Shown piece after piece: positions 1 through 7,039 of a DNA stretch of 9,883 nt. The translations under genes and the position numbers were made by a program. Position 1 is the stretch's first letter, and each line of letters begins with the position of its first letter. Source of the DNA: Planctomycetota bacterium (GTDB taxonomy: Bacteria > Planctomycetota > SZUA-567); assembly GCA_031278535.1 (NCBI GenBank), contig JAITKH010000029.1, positions 1-9,883 on the forward strand, written 5' to 3'. The notes beneath the pieces were generated by a model, which did not search any database, was not told the origin of the DNA, and saw only the letters and a program-made list of their open reading frames with translations.

Positions 1-75
1 AGAATTTGTAAGGATTGAGACTGTACAGACCACTGGCGGCGTGAAATTGTGATTTTCGATCCGGGGGAAATCGTT

Positions 76-1362
76 TTATCCATAAAGCAGATTGGGGATG
101 AACAGGACGAAGCCCGGAATGAAGATGAGAACGATCACCATAAACACCACCGCGACGAAAAAGGGAATGCTCTCCCTGACGTACTCCTCTATCGGACAGT
201 CCAGGATGTCGCAAACGATGTAGAGCGCGGTTCCCACCGGCGGCGTCATGACGCCCATGGTGACGATGGTCATCATGATGATGCCGAAATGCATCTCGTC
301 GACCCCGATCTTCTTCAACACCGGGAGAAAAATCGGCGTAAGCAGCAGGATATTAACGTTGCTGTCCACGAACAGGCCCGCGACGACGAGAAACAGCACG
401 ATGATGACAAGCAACAATTGTGGATTGCCGGTGATTTCCAGGAGACCGCCGCCGAGTCGTTGCGGAACGTTCTCCATTGTCAGGGCGTAACCGAAGATGC
501 CGGACAAGGCGATGATGAGGATGATGCCGCCGTTGTCGATGAAGGAATCGCGCAAAGCCGCCTTGAATCCCGCCCAGTCCAGATCTTTGTAGACGAAACA
601 GCCGATGACCAGCGCGTACACGACCGCGAACGCACCCGCTTCCGTCGGAGTGAACAGGCCGAAGCGTATGCCCACGATCAAAATGACGGGAAACAGCAGC
701 GCCCATATCGAGTCCCTGAGATCGTGCAGGATTTCCCGTACGCCCGGAGCCGCCGTTCCCGGGAGCGGCATGTCGAATCCCCGCCGTTTCGCCGTTATCC
801 AGACGGTGAACATCAGCACCCCCATCATCGCCAGGCCGGGGAGAATGCCGGCCGCGAACAGCCGCCCGATGGACACCTCGCCTATAAACCCGTACAAGAT
901 AAGCCCAAGGCTGGGCGGAATCGTGGCGGTGATGAGAGAGGTTAAGCAAATGACCCCGGCGGCGTACCCCTTGGGATATCCGCGCCTGATCATGTTGCGG
1001 CCCAAGATCCTCGCCTCCATGGAGGCGTCGGCGACGGCCGACCCCGACACCCCTCCCATGAGGGTGCTGAGCACGACGGATACTTGCGCAAGACCGCCCG
1101 CCATTCTCCTCGTCAGGAGCGACGACAGGCGGAGAAGCCGCGGGGTTATTCCCGCCCTGTTCATCAGGTTGCCCGCGAGAATGAAGAACGGCACGGCCAG
1201 GAACGCGATGGATTGGGTCTGCGCCACCACCCTTTGAACCGCCGTGTCCATGGTGAAGATCGGGTTGGAGGCGAACCATGCCATCCCGGCGATCCCGATG
1301 ACGAACGCGATGGGGACGTCCATCACGAGGAGAACGGCGAACACGCAAATCAACAAGAGCAT
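76..1362 (-). CDS. dctM: TRAP transporter large permease subunit (DctM family)
   Basis: A 428-residue polytopic inner-membrane protein, the usual length for DctM. It is the sodium-coupled channel subunit that takes substrate from the periplasmic binding protein. Hydrophobic segments run the whole length. Family signatures visible are FLAVPFFILAGN (about residues 54-65), the loop GGVSGSAVADAS (103-114), TIPPS (147-151) and a C-terminal stretch with the GVD..HFG and TPPVG elements. The ATG at 1362 is preceded on the minus strand by GGGAGGGAGCC, a good ribosome binding site. It is the last gene of the minus-strand cluster, 88 bases after dctQ. The substrate cannot be read from this subunit; the neighbouring UxuA-like and dehydrogenase genes suggest a sugar acid. 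Family assignment is very secure. Confidence 0.96.
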   Translation of the reverse strand: MLLLICVFAVLLVMDVPIAFVIGIAGMAWFASNPIFTMDTAVQRVVAQTQSIAFLAVPFFILAGNLMNRAGITPRLLRLSSLLTRRMAGGLAQVSVVLSTLMGGVSGSAVADASMEARILGRNMIRRGYPKGYAAGVICLTSLITATIPPSLGLILYGFIGEVSIGRLFAAGILPGLAMMGVLMFTVWITAKRRGFDMPLPGTAAPGVREILHDLRDSIWALLFPVILIVGIRFGLFTPTEAGAFAVVYALVIGCFVYKDLDWAGFKAALRDSFIDNGGIILIIALSGIFGYALTMENVPQRLGGGLLEITGNPQLLLVIIVLFLVVAGLFVDSNVNILLLTPIFLPVLKKIGVDEMHFGIIMMTIVTMGVMTPPVGTALYIVCDILDCPIEEYVRESIPFFVAVVFMVIVLIFIPGFVLFIPNLLYG

Positions 1363-1405
1363 GGCTCCCTCCCCTGGGCGCGGCCGGAAAGAACGGCGGC
1401 CGGGG

Positions 1406-1426
1406 AAAAACGCCCGGGCCGTGCGT
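1406..1426 (-). other. Weak hairpin plus T-run between dctQ and dctM
   Basis: On the minus strand the 17-base segment ACGCACGGCCCGGGCGT can fold with ACGC/GCGT, one mismatch and two further GC pairs, and is followed directly by five T. This looks like a weak Rho-independent attenuator inside the operon. The stem is short, so it may be chance in GC-rich DNA. It could trim transcription into dctM or mark an RNA end. Confidence 0.22.
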
Positions 1427-1450
1427 CCGGATCACGTTCCCCGCGCCGTT

Positions 1451-1984
1451 TCAAATCACCTGCCGTTCGACATTTTCCGCCTCTTCCCGTTGCGCCTCCC
1501 CGGCCAAGCTGTATTCGTCGTCCCGCAAATGCCGGCGCAGCTTGCCCATCCTGACTGCGGCGGTCAAAAGCATGCATAGCGAACCAACCGGCAAACACAC
1601 CGACACGTAGGAATAGGAGATGGGAATCGTCTGGAAATGCCTGTTCAGCGAGGCGTACGTCAATTTGATTCCATAGAAGATGAAAATCGCGAGGGTGGCG
1701 GCGATGGCGAGATGACCGAGAAGCAGCACAATCTTTTGCAGCCGGGGGGAAAGACGCAGAAGGACGATATCCACCCCGACCAGCCGGCAGCGGCGCATGG
1801 CGATGTCGGCGCCGAGAAAGGCCGACCAGGCGAAGCAAAGTTTGGCGATGTCGTCGGCCCATATGAGCGGGTTGTTGAAAAGGCGGAGAACGGCGCTGGA
1901 AAACACCAGGACGACGATGGAGGCGAAAAGCGCTCCGCAAAGAACTTCCTCCGCCAGGCAGTAGCGGTCATACATCTTTTTCAT
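1451..1984 (-). CDS. dctQ: TRAP transporter small permease subunit (DctQ family)
   Basis: A 177-residue four-helix membrane protein that pairs with DctM. Hydrophobic segments lie at about residues 12-34, 46-63, 85-107 and 126-146. The segment WADDIAKLCFAWSAFLGAD (42-60) is the DctQ pattern of a polar W-[AS]-[DE]-[DE] entry into helix 2. The frame stays open upstream to 2224, but that extension is Arg/Pro-rich with no family resemblance. I chose the ATG at 1984 (MKKMYDRY) because it has GGGAAGGTGG just upstream and gives the usual DctQ length. The C-terminal tail (about 150-177) is charged and cytoplasmic. It lies between dctP and dctM, the standard order. Confidence 0.93.
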   Translation of the reverse strand: MKKMYDRYCLAEEVLCGALFASIVVLVFSSAVLRLFNNPLIWADDIAKLCFAWSAFLGADIAMRRCRLVGVDIVLLRLSPRLQKIVLLLGHLAIAATLAIFIFYGIKLTYASLNRHFQTIPISYSYVSVCLPVGSLCMLLTAAVRMGKLRRHLRDDEYSLAGEAQREEAENVERQVI

Positions 1985-2020
1985 ACATGCCACCTTCCCA
2001 TACCGTGTCCGACTCCGGGA

Positions 2021-2073
2021 TTTCCGGGGCGGAACGGGCCGCTTCCGCCCCGGCGTCCGTCCCGCCCCCGGAA
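2021..2073 (-). other. Intercistronic hairpin between dctP and dctQ
   Basis: CCGGGGCGGAA at 2024-2034 is repeated as a perfect inverted copy at 2043-2053, with an 8-base loop. The left arm with its flank, TTTCCGGGG (2021-2029), can instead pair with a second complement, CCCCCGGAAA (2064-2073), so two mutually exclusive folds are possible. No T-run follows on the minus strand, so a simple terminator is unlikely. Position after the binding-protein gene and before the membrane genes fits an mRNA-stabilising or partially terminating element that keeps dctP expression above dctQM; that role is inferred. Confidence 0.6.
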
Positions 2074-2141
2074 ATTGCGAATGCCGCAGGCGAAAACGAT
2101 CAGGCGGCATTTTCCCCTTGCGCTTCGCCGTCCGCGCCGTA

Positions 2142-3137
2142 TCAGTCCATGCCCAACTGCTTGCGCAATTCCTTGTGCAGTTCCTCGTAACCCAATTCCC
2201 TGTACACGGGCTGAACCGCGTCAACGAAAGGCTGCTTGTCGATTTCGTACACGGTCACCCCGGCTTTTTGGATCATTTCATCAATGTATTGCTTCGACAG
2301 CTTGATGACCAGATCCTGGTTGTCGCGGTAAGTCTCGAAGGCAATCCGCATCAGCTCCTCCTGGCGCTCCCCGGGCAGGGTGTCGAACCATTTCGTCCCC
2401 GTCACCATCGAGCCGATGAGGAGGAAATGCTCGGAAAGACTGATGTGCTTCGCCGCCTCGTACATGCGCATGGCGTAAATGCCGGGTATCTGGGCTTCGG
2501 TTCCATCGACCACGCCCTGTTCTATCGCCTGGTACGTTTCGCCCCACGGAATCGCGGTGGCGATGCCGCCCATGGCCTCCACGGATTTGACGAACAGAGG
2601 GCTGCCGATGGTGCGGATTTTCTGGCCCTTCAGATCGGCGGGTGTCCGCACCGGCCCCTTCTTGACGATCCAGCTGCGCGCGCCGGAGAAACAGTTCGAG
2701 GTAACGAGCTTGAGGCCCTTCGCCTCGAAATCCTTGTCCCATTTCTTGTACAGGTCGATTTCCATAACTTTGTTGAGGTACGTGTGATCCGGAAAGACGT
2801 ACGGCATCTGAATGACGCCGTAGTCCGGCACGAAGGAGGCGATGCGTCCCGGATCGCTCGCGCAGATGACAGGGACGCCTTGGAGGGCTTGTTCGGTAAC
2901 GTCGTCCGTCTCGCCCATGACGCCGCCGATTCTCACGACCGCGTTCCAGTTGCCTGTCGCGTTAAGACGTTTGGCGAATTCCTCATGGCCCATCGACTGC
3001 GTGTCGGTCGCCCCGGACGTACCGGCAATGATCACGTCGTACTTCTGGCCGGCCAAGGCGGCCGCGCCCGTCAGGAACAGGACGGCGGTCAACAACAGCG
3101 TTCCCGCTTTCGAGGCGGGACTTCCCGATGTCTTCAT
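2142..3137 (-). CDS. dctP: TRAP transporter substrate-binding protein (DctP family)
   Basis: A 331-residue periplasmic solute receptor, normal family length. Residues 1-29 form a signal peptide with a basic start, a hydrophobic core (TLLLTAVLFLTG) and an A-L-A cleavage site before GQKYD. The mature part has the DctP signatures: DLKGQKIRT (168-176), whose Arg175 is the family's carboxylate-clamping arginine, and PWGETYQAIEQGVVDGTEAQ (197-216). The first ATG at 3137 has AGGAG at 3144-3148 with good spacing. The protein would deliver a carboxylated substrate to DctQM. Context (UxuA-like dehydratase, dehydrogenase, RraA-like aldolase) points to a hexuronate or aldonate, which is inference. A 183-base gap separates it from the upstream gene and carries its own operator-like elements, so it may be transcribed separately as well as with the cluster. 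Confidence 0.95.
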   Translation of the reverse strand: MKTSGSPASKAGTLLLTAVLFLTGAAALAGQKYDVIIAGTSGATDTQSMGHEEFAKRLNATGNWNAVVRIGGVMGETDDVTEQALQGVPVICASDPGRIASFVPDYGVIQMPYVFPDHTYLNKVMEIDLYKKWDKDFEAKGLKLVTSNCFSGARSWIVKKGPVRTPADLKGQKIRTIGSPLFVKSVEAMGGIATAIPWGETYQAIEQGVVDGTEAQIPGIYAMRMYEAAKHISLSEHFLLIGSMVTGTKWFDTLPGERQEELMRIAFETYRDNQDLVIKLSKQYIDEMIQKAGVTVYEIDKQPFVDAVQPVYRELGYEELHKELRKQLGMD

Positions 3138-3224
3138 GCGGTTCTCCTCTCATTATGATTCCATCCAGTCCAGCCGACACGGCGCCGGCTTTTATTGTTC
3201 GCTCACAGCCGCAAAGAATTGTTT

Positions 3225-3239
3225 GGAAAAAGCGTTTCC
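3225..3239 (-). promoter_or_regulatory. LacI-type operator-like palindrome upstream of dctP
   Basis: Plus-strand GGAAAAAGCGTTTCC has perfect five-base arms GGAAA/TTTCC around a short centre containing CG, the general form of LacI-family operators. It lies about 90 bases upstream of the dctP start. Just beside it (3246-3253) the half-site CGTTTCCG is repeated directly, 13 bases from the copy at 3233-3240. A longer region around it matches a region upstream of the plus-strand gene at 7282. No strong -35/-10 pair was recognised for dctP, so binding is only inferred. Confidence 0.5.
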
Positions 3240-3250
3240 GATTCTCGTTT

Positions 3251-3284
3251 CCGGTTCTTGATTCGATTCAGCCGCAAGAACCGG
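3251..3284 (-). other. Perfect 10-bp hairpin between the UxuA-like gene and dctP
   Basis: CCGGTTCTTG (3251-3260) and CAAGAACCGG (3275-3284) are perfect inverted copies around a 14-base loop. It lies 28 bases beyond the UxuA-like stop codon, next to the operator-like site. There is no T-run after it on the minus strand; on the plus strand GATTTT follows. It may be an RNA processing or stability element separating the enzyme genes from the transporter genes, or part of a binding site. Confidence 0.5.
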
Positions 3285-3320
3285 GATTTTGGGAAAAGGC
3301 GAACCGGGGACGGGGAAAGG

Positions 3321-4298
3321 CTAGCGTACGCCGCGTTCGGCCTGCGGCAAACCATCGATAAGGCCCTTCATGTAGCCGATGGCGAAAAGCTTGCCCAGCG
3401 CCGCGTACCCCGGATAGGCGCCCTGATCGTCGCCGGCCATGGCGGGAACGTGATCGCAACGCATATATCCGTCGAATCCCGCGTCCAGATAGGCCTTCAT
3501 CGCGCGATGCATGTCGATCTGGCCATTGTCGTGGAATGTTTCCTCGAATTTCCGGGCGTCGCCGCGCAGATTCCTGAAATGTGCGAAATAAACGCGTCCC
3601 GTCTTGACAAGTCTGTGGATGTTCTCGTACAAATCGCCCTCCATGAGAGCAAAATTGCCCTGGCAGAAGGTGATGCCGTTGGCTTCACTGTCTGAAAGGG
3701 AGAGCAGCCGCTCAAACGCGGATACCGACCCCATTATGCGACCGACACCGGCCACCGAGGGAAGCGGGGGATCGTCCGGATGCATGGCCAGCCTGACGCC
3801 GGCCTTCTCGGCGACAGGAACGACTTTTTTCAGGAAGTATTCGAGCGTCTCCCACAGGGTATCCCGCGACACGAGGGAATCGCCGGCGTCGGGCGAGTTC
3901 CGTATGAGGGATTCGTCGAATCCGCAGGCTTCGGAGCCTCCCCTGGCCGGAATGCGGAACGAGGTACGCAACCAGCCGATTCGGGTCATCCAATTGTAAC
4001 AGAAGACCGGAATGCCCAGCGCACCCATGTTGCCGATGATACGGCAAGTCTTGTCAATCTCCCTGTCGCGGCTGGGACCGCCCTCGCGAATTTCGTCAAG
4101 GGGCAGCATCGCCTCGATCACGGCCAAATTCAGTCCGTAATCAGCATAGCGCTGTTTCAATTTGGCGAATTCCATGAAGTCCCAGAATGGATAATCCTCT
4201 CCCGGCCAGCTCATGCAGACCGCATGCTCGATTCCCAATTGTCCGGCATGCAACCACTTGTCGGAAATCCGCCACTCCAGTTCGTACGCCAGTTTCAT
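3321..4298 (-). CDS. uxuA: Mannonate dehydratase (UxuA) family TIM-barrel protein
   Basis: A 325-residue protein of the UxuA family, which dehydrates D-mannonate to 2-keto-3-deoxy-D-gluconate with a divalent metal. Characteristic elements in order are AMHPDDPP (171-178), ITFCQGNF (209-216), VYFAHFRNLRG (236-246), FHDNGQIDM (255-263), a D-H pair (282-283) and the C-terminal GYMKGLIDGL (308-317). His173, Cys212, His240 and an Asp in the DNGQID segment are the expected metal-site residues. The ATG at 4298 has GGGGAGGGCGAC before it; the upstream extension to 4385 lacks family similarity. It is somewhat short: E. coli UxuA is near 394 residues. The usual R-P-D-H-G reads R-C-D-H-V here. It may therefore act on a related aldonate. 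The 138-base gap to the dehydrogenase gene contains only a small hairpin. Confidence 0.85.
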   Translation of the reverse strand: MKLAYELEWRISDKWLHAGQLGIEHAVCMSWPGEDYPFWDFMEFAKLKQRYADYGLNLAVIEAMLPLDEIREGGPSRDREIDKTCRIIGNMGALGIPVFCYNWMTRIGWLRTSFRIPARGGSEACGFDESLIRNSPDAGDSLVSRDTLWETLEYFLKKVVPVAEKAGVRLAMHPDDPPLPSVAGVGRIMGSVSAFERLLSLSDSEANGITFCQGNFALMEGDLYENIHRLVKTGRVYFAHFRNLRGDARKFEETFHDNGQIDMHRAMKAYLDAGFDGYMRCDHVPAMAGDDQGAYPGYAALGKLFAIGYMKGLIDGLPQAERGVR

Positions 4299-4339
4299 GT
4301 CGCCCTCCCCAATGCCCCGGTTCATCCGGCTTCCGCCCC

Positions 4340-4356
4340 GGGGAAGTAAATTCCCC
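4340..4356 (-). other. Small inverted repeat upstream of the UxuA-like gene
   Basis: GGGGAA (4340-4345) and TTCCCC (4351-4356) are perfect inverted copies around a five-base AT-rich loop, in the gap between the dehydrogenase and the UxuA-like gene. It could be an mRNA hairpin about 40 bases before the start codon. The function is unknown and chance occurrence is possible. Confidence 0.3.
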
Positions 4357-4436
4357 TTCGGCATCGGAGGTCGATTTCGGAGCAAACGGACTTCGGCGTC
4401 GGTGTAACAAGCTTTTTCAGGCCACGTGATGATTAT

Positions 4437-5207
4437 TCAGAACCCAACCAGTCCGCCGCCATCGACGGGTAGGCACGCGCCGGTGACGTATCTGGCCGCG
4501 TCGCTCGCCAGATAAACGGCGGCCATGCCGATGTCCAGCGGATCGCCCAGCCTCCCCATGGGTATGCGACCAAGGATTTTCCGCATCCGGGGAACGTCAT
4601 CCTCCACCACTTGACGGAACATGGGTGTGTCTATCCAACCGGGCGCTATGGCGTTGATCCGTACTCCATCGGCTCCGCATTCGCTGGCGAGGGTTCTGAC
4701 CATGCCGAGGTATCCAGCCTTGGCGCTGGCGTATCCCGCCACATACGGAAGCCCTATGAAGCTGGCCATACTGGCCATAAAGATGACGCTCCCCCGTTTC
4801 CGCGCGCGCATTCCGGGGATGACCGCCTTGGTCAGCGCGAACGACGCCACCAGATGGGCGGTCAGTACGGCCTGGTAATCGTCGACCGACATCTCTTCGA
4901 TCGGCATTTTGCAATGAATGCCCGCGTTGTTGACGAGAATATCGATGGGGCCGCATTCGGAAGCGATTTTTCCGATGGTTTCCGGGGTTCGCGCCGTGTC
5001 GGTGATGTCAAACCGGTAATACCGGACACAGTCCCCGAATTCCGCCAATGCAGGAAGCGCCTTGTCAGGATCGCGCCTGGCGACCACCGCCACCCTGGCT
5101 CCAGCCCCGACCAGACACGTGACGACGGCGAAGCCGATGCCGCTCGCGCCGCCCGTGACCACGGCGGTTCGTCCCGACAGGGAGAGAAATTCGCGGAGAT
5201 CGATCAT
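4437..5207 (-). CDS. Short-chain dehydrogenase/reductase, probable sugar-acid (fructuronate/mannonate-type) oxidoreductase
   Basis: A 256-residue classical SDR. It shows the nucleotide-binding TGGASGIG (18-25), D-I-T-D (67-70), NNAG (93-96), catalytic Ser146 and the Y159-A-S-A-K163 motif, then PGWIDTPM (189-196) and the C-terminal CLPVDGGG. The residue after the first beta-strand turn lies in VVARRDPDK (41-49), and the basic residues there permit NADP(H). The Asn of the usual Asn-Ser-Tyr-Lys tetrad is His118 (LTAHLVASF). Start: ATG at 5207 was preferred; an in-frame GTG at 5216 would add three residues, and both have only a poor AAGAAAG-like ribosome site. Some mannonate oxidoreductases are SDRs, and the adjacent UxuA-like gene makes that role attractive, but substrate is inferred. 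Confidence 0.88.
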   Translation of the reverse strand: MIDLREFLSLSGRTAVVTGGASGIGFAVVTCLVGAGARVAVVARRDPDKALPALAEFGDCVRYYRFDITDTARTPETIGKIASECGPIDILVNNAGIHCKMPIEEMSVDDYQAVLTAHLVASFALTKAVIPGMRARKRGSVIFMASMASFIGLPYVAGYASAKAGYLGMVRTLASECGADGVRINAIAPGWIDTPMFRQVVEDDVPRMRKILGRIPMGRLGDPLDIGMAAVYLASDAARYVTGACLPVDGGGLVGF

Positions 5208-5240
5208 GGCACGCACTTTCTTTTTGGTACGCGGTATCGC

Positions 5241-5909
5241 TCAAAGAATGCCGAATTTCGCGAATGCGGCGGTCGCGGTCATGCCGTCTTCAATCGCTTT
5301 GCGCACGGCTTTCTCGCCGGCCGCCTTTTCCAATGCCTTTTCCAATACTCCGTCCGCGACGTCCTGCGGGATGATCACCACGCCGTCGATGTCGCCGAAA
5401 ACGAGATCGCCGTCGCGCAGCGTCACTTGGCCGATTTCAATCTGGCACCTGAAGGCGGCCACCTGGGCGCGAACACCGGAGTCCTGGGCGTAGCAGCCGC
5501 AACTGAATACCGGCCAGTTCTGCTCCAGCACCTGCGGCGTGTCGCGGTGCCAGCCGTTGACCACCGCGCCGGCGGCCTTCCGGCGGCGGGCGGTTACGGT
5601 GGGCAACTCGCCCCAATACGCACAACGCCCGCCGCCGCCGCCGGCAACATAGACTTCATTTTCGCGCAACTGGTCGAGCGCCTCGGTAAGCAGTCCGAAC
5701 GGCTTTTTCTGCGGTCCGAACGCATCCGTCATGAGAACCGTCATGGTGCGCCCGGCCAGTTTCATCCGGGTGTCGATCGGCCGGATGCCGGGGGGGGGGA
5801 GGAATTGATGACAGGAACCCATCGTGTCCAGAATATCCCCGACTACGGGCGTATACAGGCGCTCTTTCATCAGGGCGGACATCTCGCTGTCGTTGTTCCA
5901 TGCCGCCAT
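5241..5909 (-). CDS. RraA-like / class II pyruvate aldolase family protein
   Basis: A 222-residue protein of the RraA / HMG-CHA aldolase (often labelled demethylmenaquinone methyltransferase-like) family. Signatures are PVVGDILDTMG (21-31), AYWGELPTVTARRRKAAGAVVNGWHRD (97-123) and GDLVFGDIDGVVIIP (167-181). Glu101, Arg122 and Asp123 occupy the acidic-X20-Arg-Asp pattern used for metal and pyruvate-enolate binding in the aldolases. The ATG at 5909 follows GAGGAAAGCGCG. In this cluster the plausible job is cleavage of a 2-keto-3-deoxy acid to pyruvate and an aldehyde, or oxaloacetate decarboxylation; RNase E regulation seems less likely given the operon. A run of ten C on the coding strand (plus-strand G at 5790-5799) lies inside the Leu-Pro-Pro-Pro-Gly segment (37-41). 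Confidence 0.88.
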   Translation of the reverse strand: MAAWNNDSEMSALMKERLYTPVVGDILDTMGSCHQFLPPPGIRPIDTRMKLAGRTMTVLMTDAFGPQKKPFGLLTEALDQLRENEVYVAGGGGGRCAYWGELPTVTARRRKAAGAVVNGWHRDTPQVLEQNWPVFSCGCYAQDSGVRAQVAAFRCQIEIGQVTLRDGDLVFGDIDGVVIIPQDVADGVLEKALEKAAGEKAVRKAIEDGMTATAAFAKFGIL

Positions 5910-5953
5910 CGCGCTTTCCTCACGGGGAATCCCGGACGGATTTTCCCATTTCG

Positions 5954-7025
5954 TTACCAGCCCGAATCCGGCAGTCCGGCCGTCTCGGTGAACAACCGCA
6001 GATTGCTTCGGAAAATCACCTCCGCCCCGACGATCAACGTATCACGTTCGGGAACCTTGCCGTCCACCAAATACTTCACCATGCATTCGGCGGCCAGCCT
6101 GGACTGCTGAAAAGGATTTTTGTACAAGATGTTCGTAAACACGCCGTCCCTGAGAAACCGGGCGTTTTCGCGGAAAAGGTCGGTGCCCATGGCCGGCATT
6201 TTCCCGGCCTTTCCCGATTTCAGCAGGGCTTCGCCCAACAGGACGCTTCCCAACGCGGTGACGCTGCAACAGGCGACTATGTCCCCCTCCCGGAGAGTTC
6301 GGCGAGCAGGCGCACGAACATGTCTCGGAGACCGCCTTGTGGCTTTTGATGACGGTATGCCCGGGCCTGTTCTCCTCCAGATAGGCATCAAAGCCCCTGG
6401 CGACGAAATATTGCGAGGAAATCGCCGGGTCGCCCGCGCACATGAGCACGCTGCCGGGACCGGGCGCCTGCCACGACAGCAGTTCCGCCATGGTCCTGCC
6501 GATCACCCCGTAGTCGGGCCGGACGCGGTACAGCCTCCCTGATTCGGGCGGATCGCCGCCCACAAGAACCACGGGGACGCCGCGACGAATGAAACAACTC
6601 AGCGCCTCCTGTCCGGCGGAATCCATGTATCCCACAGTGACGAGCCCATCGACGATCAATCGGTTAAAAAGGGAGTGCACTTCCTCCGCCTGGCTGTTCA
6701 CATCGCGGAAGTAGGGGATTTCAATTGCCGTTATGTTAAAATCCTTCGCCGTGTCCATGTAGGCGCGGAACCCGTCCCAGACCTGGGGGAAGAAGTATTT
6801 GTTGTTCGCGCAGACGCCGGGAAACACGGCTGCGATATGTTTCGGCTTACGCTTCAACGACGACGACGCGACATTGCGCCGGTAGTCGCACTCGCGGGCG
6901 ACCCTCTCCACCCGCTGCCGTGTTTTCAGGGCGACACCCGCCTTTCCGGCAAGCGCGGAATGAACGGTGCCGATGGATACGCCGGCCTTGTGAGCCACAT
7001 CCTTTATGGTTATCCGTATCGACAA
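5954..7025 (-). pseudogene. LacI-family transcriptional regulator, disrupted by two apparent one-base deletions
   Basis: Residues 1-57 are a LacI helix-turn-helix plus hinge (TIKDVAHKAGVSIGTVHSAL, then RRNVASSSLK). A periplasmic-binding-protein-like sensor domain follows, with PVVLVGGDPP at 151-160. The initial frame is convincing to about residue 234 (SHKAVSE). A second frame then reads MFVRLLAELS (near 6292-6321), and a third reads REGDIVACCSVTALG onward to the stop at 5954. The span is 1072 bases, exactly two short of a 358-codon gene, so adding one base near 6319-6330 and one near 6283-6298 restores a 357-residue repressor. Without repair, translation continues out of frame to 6042. The start appears to be TTG at 7025; no in-frame ATG precedes the helix-turn-helix. 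It lies first in the cluster and probably controlled it. Real mutation and sequence error are both possible. Confidence 0.88.
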
Positions 7026-7039
7026 TGGCCTATGCTACC

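Noticed and set aside
1..75. Possible terminator after dctM
   Set aside because: Only a five-base GATTT/AAATC pairing with a large loop is visible, with no T-run in the right place.
49..945. A 298-codon plus-strand open frame rich in Asp, His and Arg
   Set aside because: It is antisense to dctM, whose membrane protein signature is unmistakable; the composition is typical of the complement of hydrophobic codons.
1985..2224. Upstream extension of dctQ by 80 codons
   Set aside because: The extension is Arg/Pro-rich, crosses the intercistronic hairpin, overlaps the end of dctP, and a better ribosome site exists at the internal ATG at 1984.
4611..6110. A 499-codon plus-strand open frame, the longest in the window
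   Set aside because: It lies antisense across the SDR, the RraA-like gene and the end of the regulator, has His/Arg/Gly-rich low-quality composition and no family motif. It is a by-product of GC-rich codon positions.
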